Source: Mucilaginibacter sp.
GTDB lineage: Bacteria; Bacteroidota; Bacteroidia; Sphingobacteriales; Sphingobacteriaceae
Length of the DNA stretch: 64,000 nucleotides
Reading direction: 5' to 3'
NCBI GenBank assembly: GCA_025352225.1
Contig: JANXTT010000065.1
Location: forward strand, 44,801 to 108,800
Part shown: positions 61,846 to 64,000 of the stretch, piece by piece
How the letters are laid out: the number at the start of each line of letters is the position of its first letter
Position numbering within the stretch: the first letter of the stretch is position 1
Program-made: the position numbers and the translations under genes
Notes under the pieces: model-generated
Seen by the model: only the letters and a program-made list of their open reading frames with translations
The model's database searches: none
Told to the model about the DNA's origin: nothing

Positions 61846-62613
61846 ATGAAAAATCACATTCTGTTTCTAGTAGTGTTTATAACACTTAACTTACCCCATA
61901 ATTTAAGGGGTCAAACTACAAATACTGTACTCTCCAAACCCGCAAATAAAGATGTTCCACATTACGATGTCTTTGCGCAGTTCCCAGATGGTGATTATGA
62001 AACTTACATAATTAATCATGTGAAATTTCCACGAAATTTCAATAGGGAAGGAACGGGATTATTCTCTTTCATAATTAAAGTAGATTCTTTAGGAAATACA
62101 TTTGTTGATAAGCTTTCTTTTAAAATATCACCAGAGATAGATCAGGCATTTATTGACGTAGTTAATAAATCACCTAAATGGAAACCAGCAACCTTGAGTG
62201 GAAAACCAGTCAGTATTTTTCTCGGTTTAGGTTTTGATGTGGATTTTGATAAGTCCACAGGTATTGTGAAAGCAAGGATACGTCATTTTTCTAAAGGCCC
62301 ACATCCGGTTACAGATAACTCCATATTTACTTCCGTAGAAGTTCCCCCACAATTTCCAGGAGGTAAGCAAGCGTTTAATGATTTTATTGATAACAACATA
62401 CATACCCCACAAACTGTTAAAGGATTGGTTTTTATACGTTTTGTAGTGGAAAAGGATGGTACTCTCACAAATTTTAGTGTAATACGTGCTCCATCCGACG
62501 AAACTGGCAAGGAAGCTAAACGCCTTTTAAGTATATCCCCTAAATGGATACCTGGTATGCAAAATGGGCAACCCGTAAGAGTTGCATATACAGCGCCAAT
62601 TTACTTTAAATAA
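61846..62613 (+). CDS. Double TonB_C-like periplasmic protein
   Basis: 255 residues. Signal peptide ends near HNLRGQ. Two TonB C-terminal-like units: residues about 45-120 (YIINHVKFP, GLFSFIIKVDSLGN, SPKWKPATLSGKPVS) and 165-255 (PPQFPGGKQAFNDFIDNNIHTP, FIRFVVEKDGTLTNFSVIRAP, SPKWIPGMQNGQPVRVAYTAPIYF). It lacks the N-terminal membrane anchor and Pro-rich spacer of true TonB, so energy transduction is doubtful. Such detached TonB_C domains are common in Bacteroidota. Confidence 0.78.
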   Translation: MKNHILFLVVFITLNLPHNLRGQTTNTVLSKPANKDVPHYDVFAQFPDGDYETYIINHVKFPRNFNREGTGLFSFIIKVDSLGNTFVDKLSFKISPEIDQAFIDVVNKSPKWKPATLSGKPVSIFLGLGFDVDFDKSTGIVKARIRHFSKGPHPVTDNSIFTSVEVPPQFPGGKQAFNDFIDNNIHTPQTVKGLVFIRFVVEKDGTLTNFSVIRAPSDETGKEAKRLLSISPKWIPGMQNGQPVRVAYTAPIYFK

Positions 62614-62753
62614 ACATTGGCTCAGGGTTAGAAAAAAAGTATCATGATGTAAAGGGTGATAACGTTTTGGATAACGTATCTTTTCAACATGCTAAAAGCG
62701 GGTCAGCGGTAAACACGCAACATCGGTATCGTAAGAAGCCGTTATAAAAAAGC

Positions 62754-63029
62754 AATGGTTCCACCACCCATGTACATATACCAAAGACGGATAAAAACAT
62801 TAAAAAAACAATACGAAAAAATAGCAAAAGTTCCGCTATCGAACCGGTGATTAAACATTTAAGAACAGATTACCGGTTATGCCGTACTTTTTTAAAAGGA
62901 ATATTGGCCGAGGAAATGAACTTCAAATGAATCATGAACCTAGGTGGACGGAGGCTGCTAATCATTGTGGAAAACGCAGCCATGTTGTTGATATATTTGT
63001 GCTCAGATTTCTTTTCCCTTAATTTTTAA
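62754..63029 (+). pseudogene. Remnant of an IS5-family transposase C-terminus
   Basis: The reading frame contains IEPVIKHLRTDYRLCRTFLKG, AEEMNFK, then an in-frame TGA (62928-62930) and IMNLGG. This is the conserved C-terminal E-motif region of IS5-group DDE transposases (usual form IEPVIGHLK...). Upstream (62640-62753) further fragments occur in other frames. No terminal repeats found. The gap 62614-63112 holds nothing else. Confidence 0.68.
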
Positions 63030-63112
63030 AAACTGACTTTTTGAGGGACGGCTAAATGCTCAGCTTATTAGGGATATTGGAGGTTTATTTACTTAAATAA
63101 CGTGAGTTCGGT

Positions 63113-64000
63113 TTAAGCGGCTAAAAATAATTGATTATCGTTAGTTTCAAAAACGATATTTAAAGACGGTTTTTTCGGGAAGAAATGATAAGCGCATAGC
63201 ACACCCATCGTATTCATTAAGAAATTGTTTACAGACCGATGCCTTGTATGCTGAAGTTTGCAAATATTTTTCAGTTCATCGTTCACACATTCGATTATCG
63301 CTCTTTTTCTAAGCATGATCTTATCTGCCTGGGAGATATTAAAGTCCTTCATATTTTTGCGTGGTTTGGTAATCATCTGGATACCGTTACCCCATAGTAG
63401 ATCAGCCAAGGCCTTTGATATATAGCCTTTATCGCCGAATAATTTGCCGAATATCTGTTCGGTCATTGAGGTCATCAGTTTCACATTCCTATCGTCAACA
63501 TTACCTTTGGTTAGGTAAAAAGACAATATTTCACCTTTATCGTTAATGATCAGATGCAGTTTAAAGCCATAAAACCAGCCAAGCGAACATTGGCCCCTTT
63601 CTGCTACCGAAGCAAATACCTTATGGTTATGGATGCGCCTGTTATGGCATACTTTGATGTGGGTTGAATCGATAAAGTTTATACCTCGTGATTGTCCCAA
63701 GCACTTGGTTTTCAGGAACAGCATCATTGGTACAGCTACTCTTTGTTGTAATTCTACAAATCGGTTATAAGATACCAAACCCGGGAAATGACTCTTGTGG
63801 TAAGCACACATGTAGCCAAGATAAAAGTGCTTCAGGTTAGTGAAATGGCCACTATGAAAAGCGATCAGAATAGCGATAATCTCGCTGTCTGCAAGTGACG
63901 CTTTTCTGTTTCTGGTCTTATAACTACCTGCCTCAAGCTGATGTTTGGCTATTTCAGTTTCAAATTCTTTGCAGAAATCATCCACTTTAACGAAAATTTC
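63113..64000 (-). mobile_element. IS982-family transposase, cut by the right window edge
   Basis: The frame stays open to base 64000 (EIFVKVDDFCKEF on the minus strand), so the start lies outside; a GTG at 63985 is not the start. The IS982 pattern is clear: DDFCKEFE start, FIDSTHIKVCHNRR with the first Asp, LFGDKGYIS with the second, and RAIIECVNDELKNICKLQHTRHRS with the Glu. The sequence ACGTGAGTTCGGTTTAAGC at about 63102-63120 may be part of the terminal repeat next to the stop. Its mate would be outside the window. Confidence 0.92.

Noticed and set aside
61846..62613. Energy transducer TonB
   Set aside because: Two TonB_C-like units but a cleavable signal and no membrane anchor or Pro spacer, so called only TonB_C-like.

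Overview
The window is chromosomal DNA of a Bacteroidota bacterium, most probably family Sphingobacteriaceae (Mucilaginibacter/Pedobacter-like). The evidence is a SusC/SusD pair under an ECF sigma/FecR pair, type IX secretion (T9SS) sorting domains, CTnDOT-style tra genes with RteC, and TAnnTTTG -7 promoter elements. The genus is an inference from gene content.

Layout. 1-6443 is core-like: the 3' part of an OmpA-family gene, a small membrane protein coupled to ridA, recG, an MFS transporter, a PfkB-type kinase and tRNA-Asn. 6490-10980 looks like a small accessory island behind tRNA-Asn: a TIGR04141/DUF6119-like protein and two convergent AbiTii-domain proteins, all plausibly anti-phage. 11021-21053 is a polysaccharide-utilisation locus on the minus strand: ECF sigma, FecR, SusC (with STN signalling domain), SusD and a secreted GH95-family enzyme with a T9SS tail.

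21777-51751 is read as an integrative conjugative element (ICE) next to tRNA-Ser: tyrosine recombinase, ORF6N regulator, cargo, an HTH protein, a candidate oriT, mobilisation accessory protein, relaxase and coupling protein, a Crp-like regulator, RteC, and the transfer operon traE-F-G, lipoprotein, three tandem TraI-like genes, traJ-K-(L)-M, a DUF3945 protein and a histone H1-like protein. The cargo is a 2100-residue alpha-2-macroglobulin with an embedded TonB-plug domain, an ABC-3C ATPase remnant and a STAND ATPase with a HEPN-like tail. TraN/O/P/Q-type genes are not seen. Two short repeat families decorate the tra operon. One is a palindrome plus purine-rich tail that sits at ribosome-binding sites or is translated into signal-peptide N-termini.

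52560-62613 is AT-richer. It holds a tightly packed run of envelope or secreted genes: an O-antigen-ligase/TPR gene broken by one in-frame TGA, a transglutaminase-like protein, an LTxxQ-repeat protein, a Sel1/T9SS protein, a GH108 lysozyme with a poly-C tract, and small three-cysteine proteins. A double TonB_C-like protein follows. The right edge holds an IS5-type transposase remnant and an IS982 transposase cut by the window end. The candidates I rate highest are the translated repeats in tra signal peptides, the A2M-plug fusion, the DUF6119/AbiTii island, and the envelope operon at 52.5-60.5 kb.
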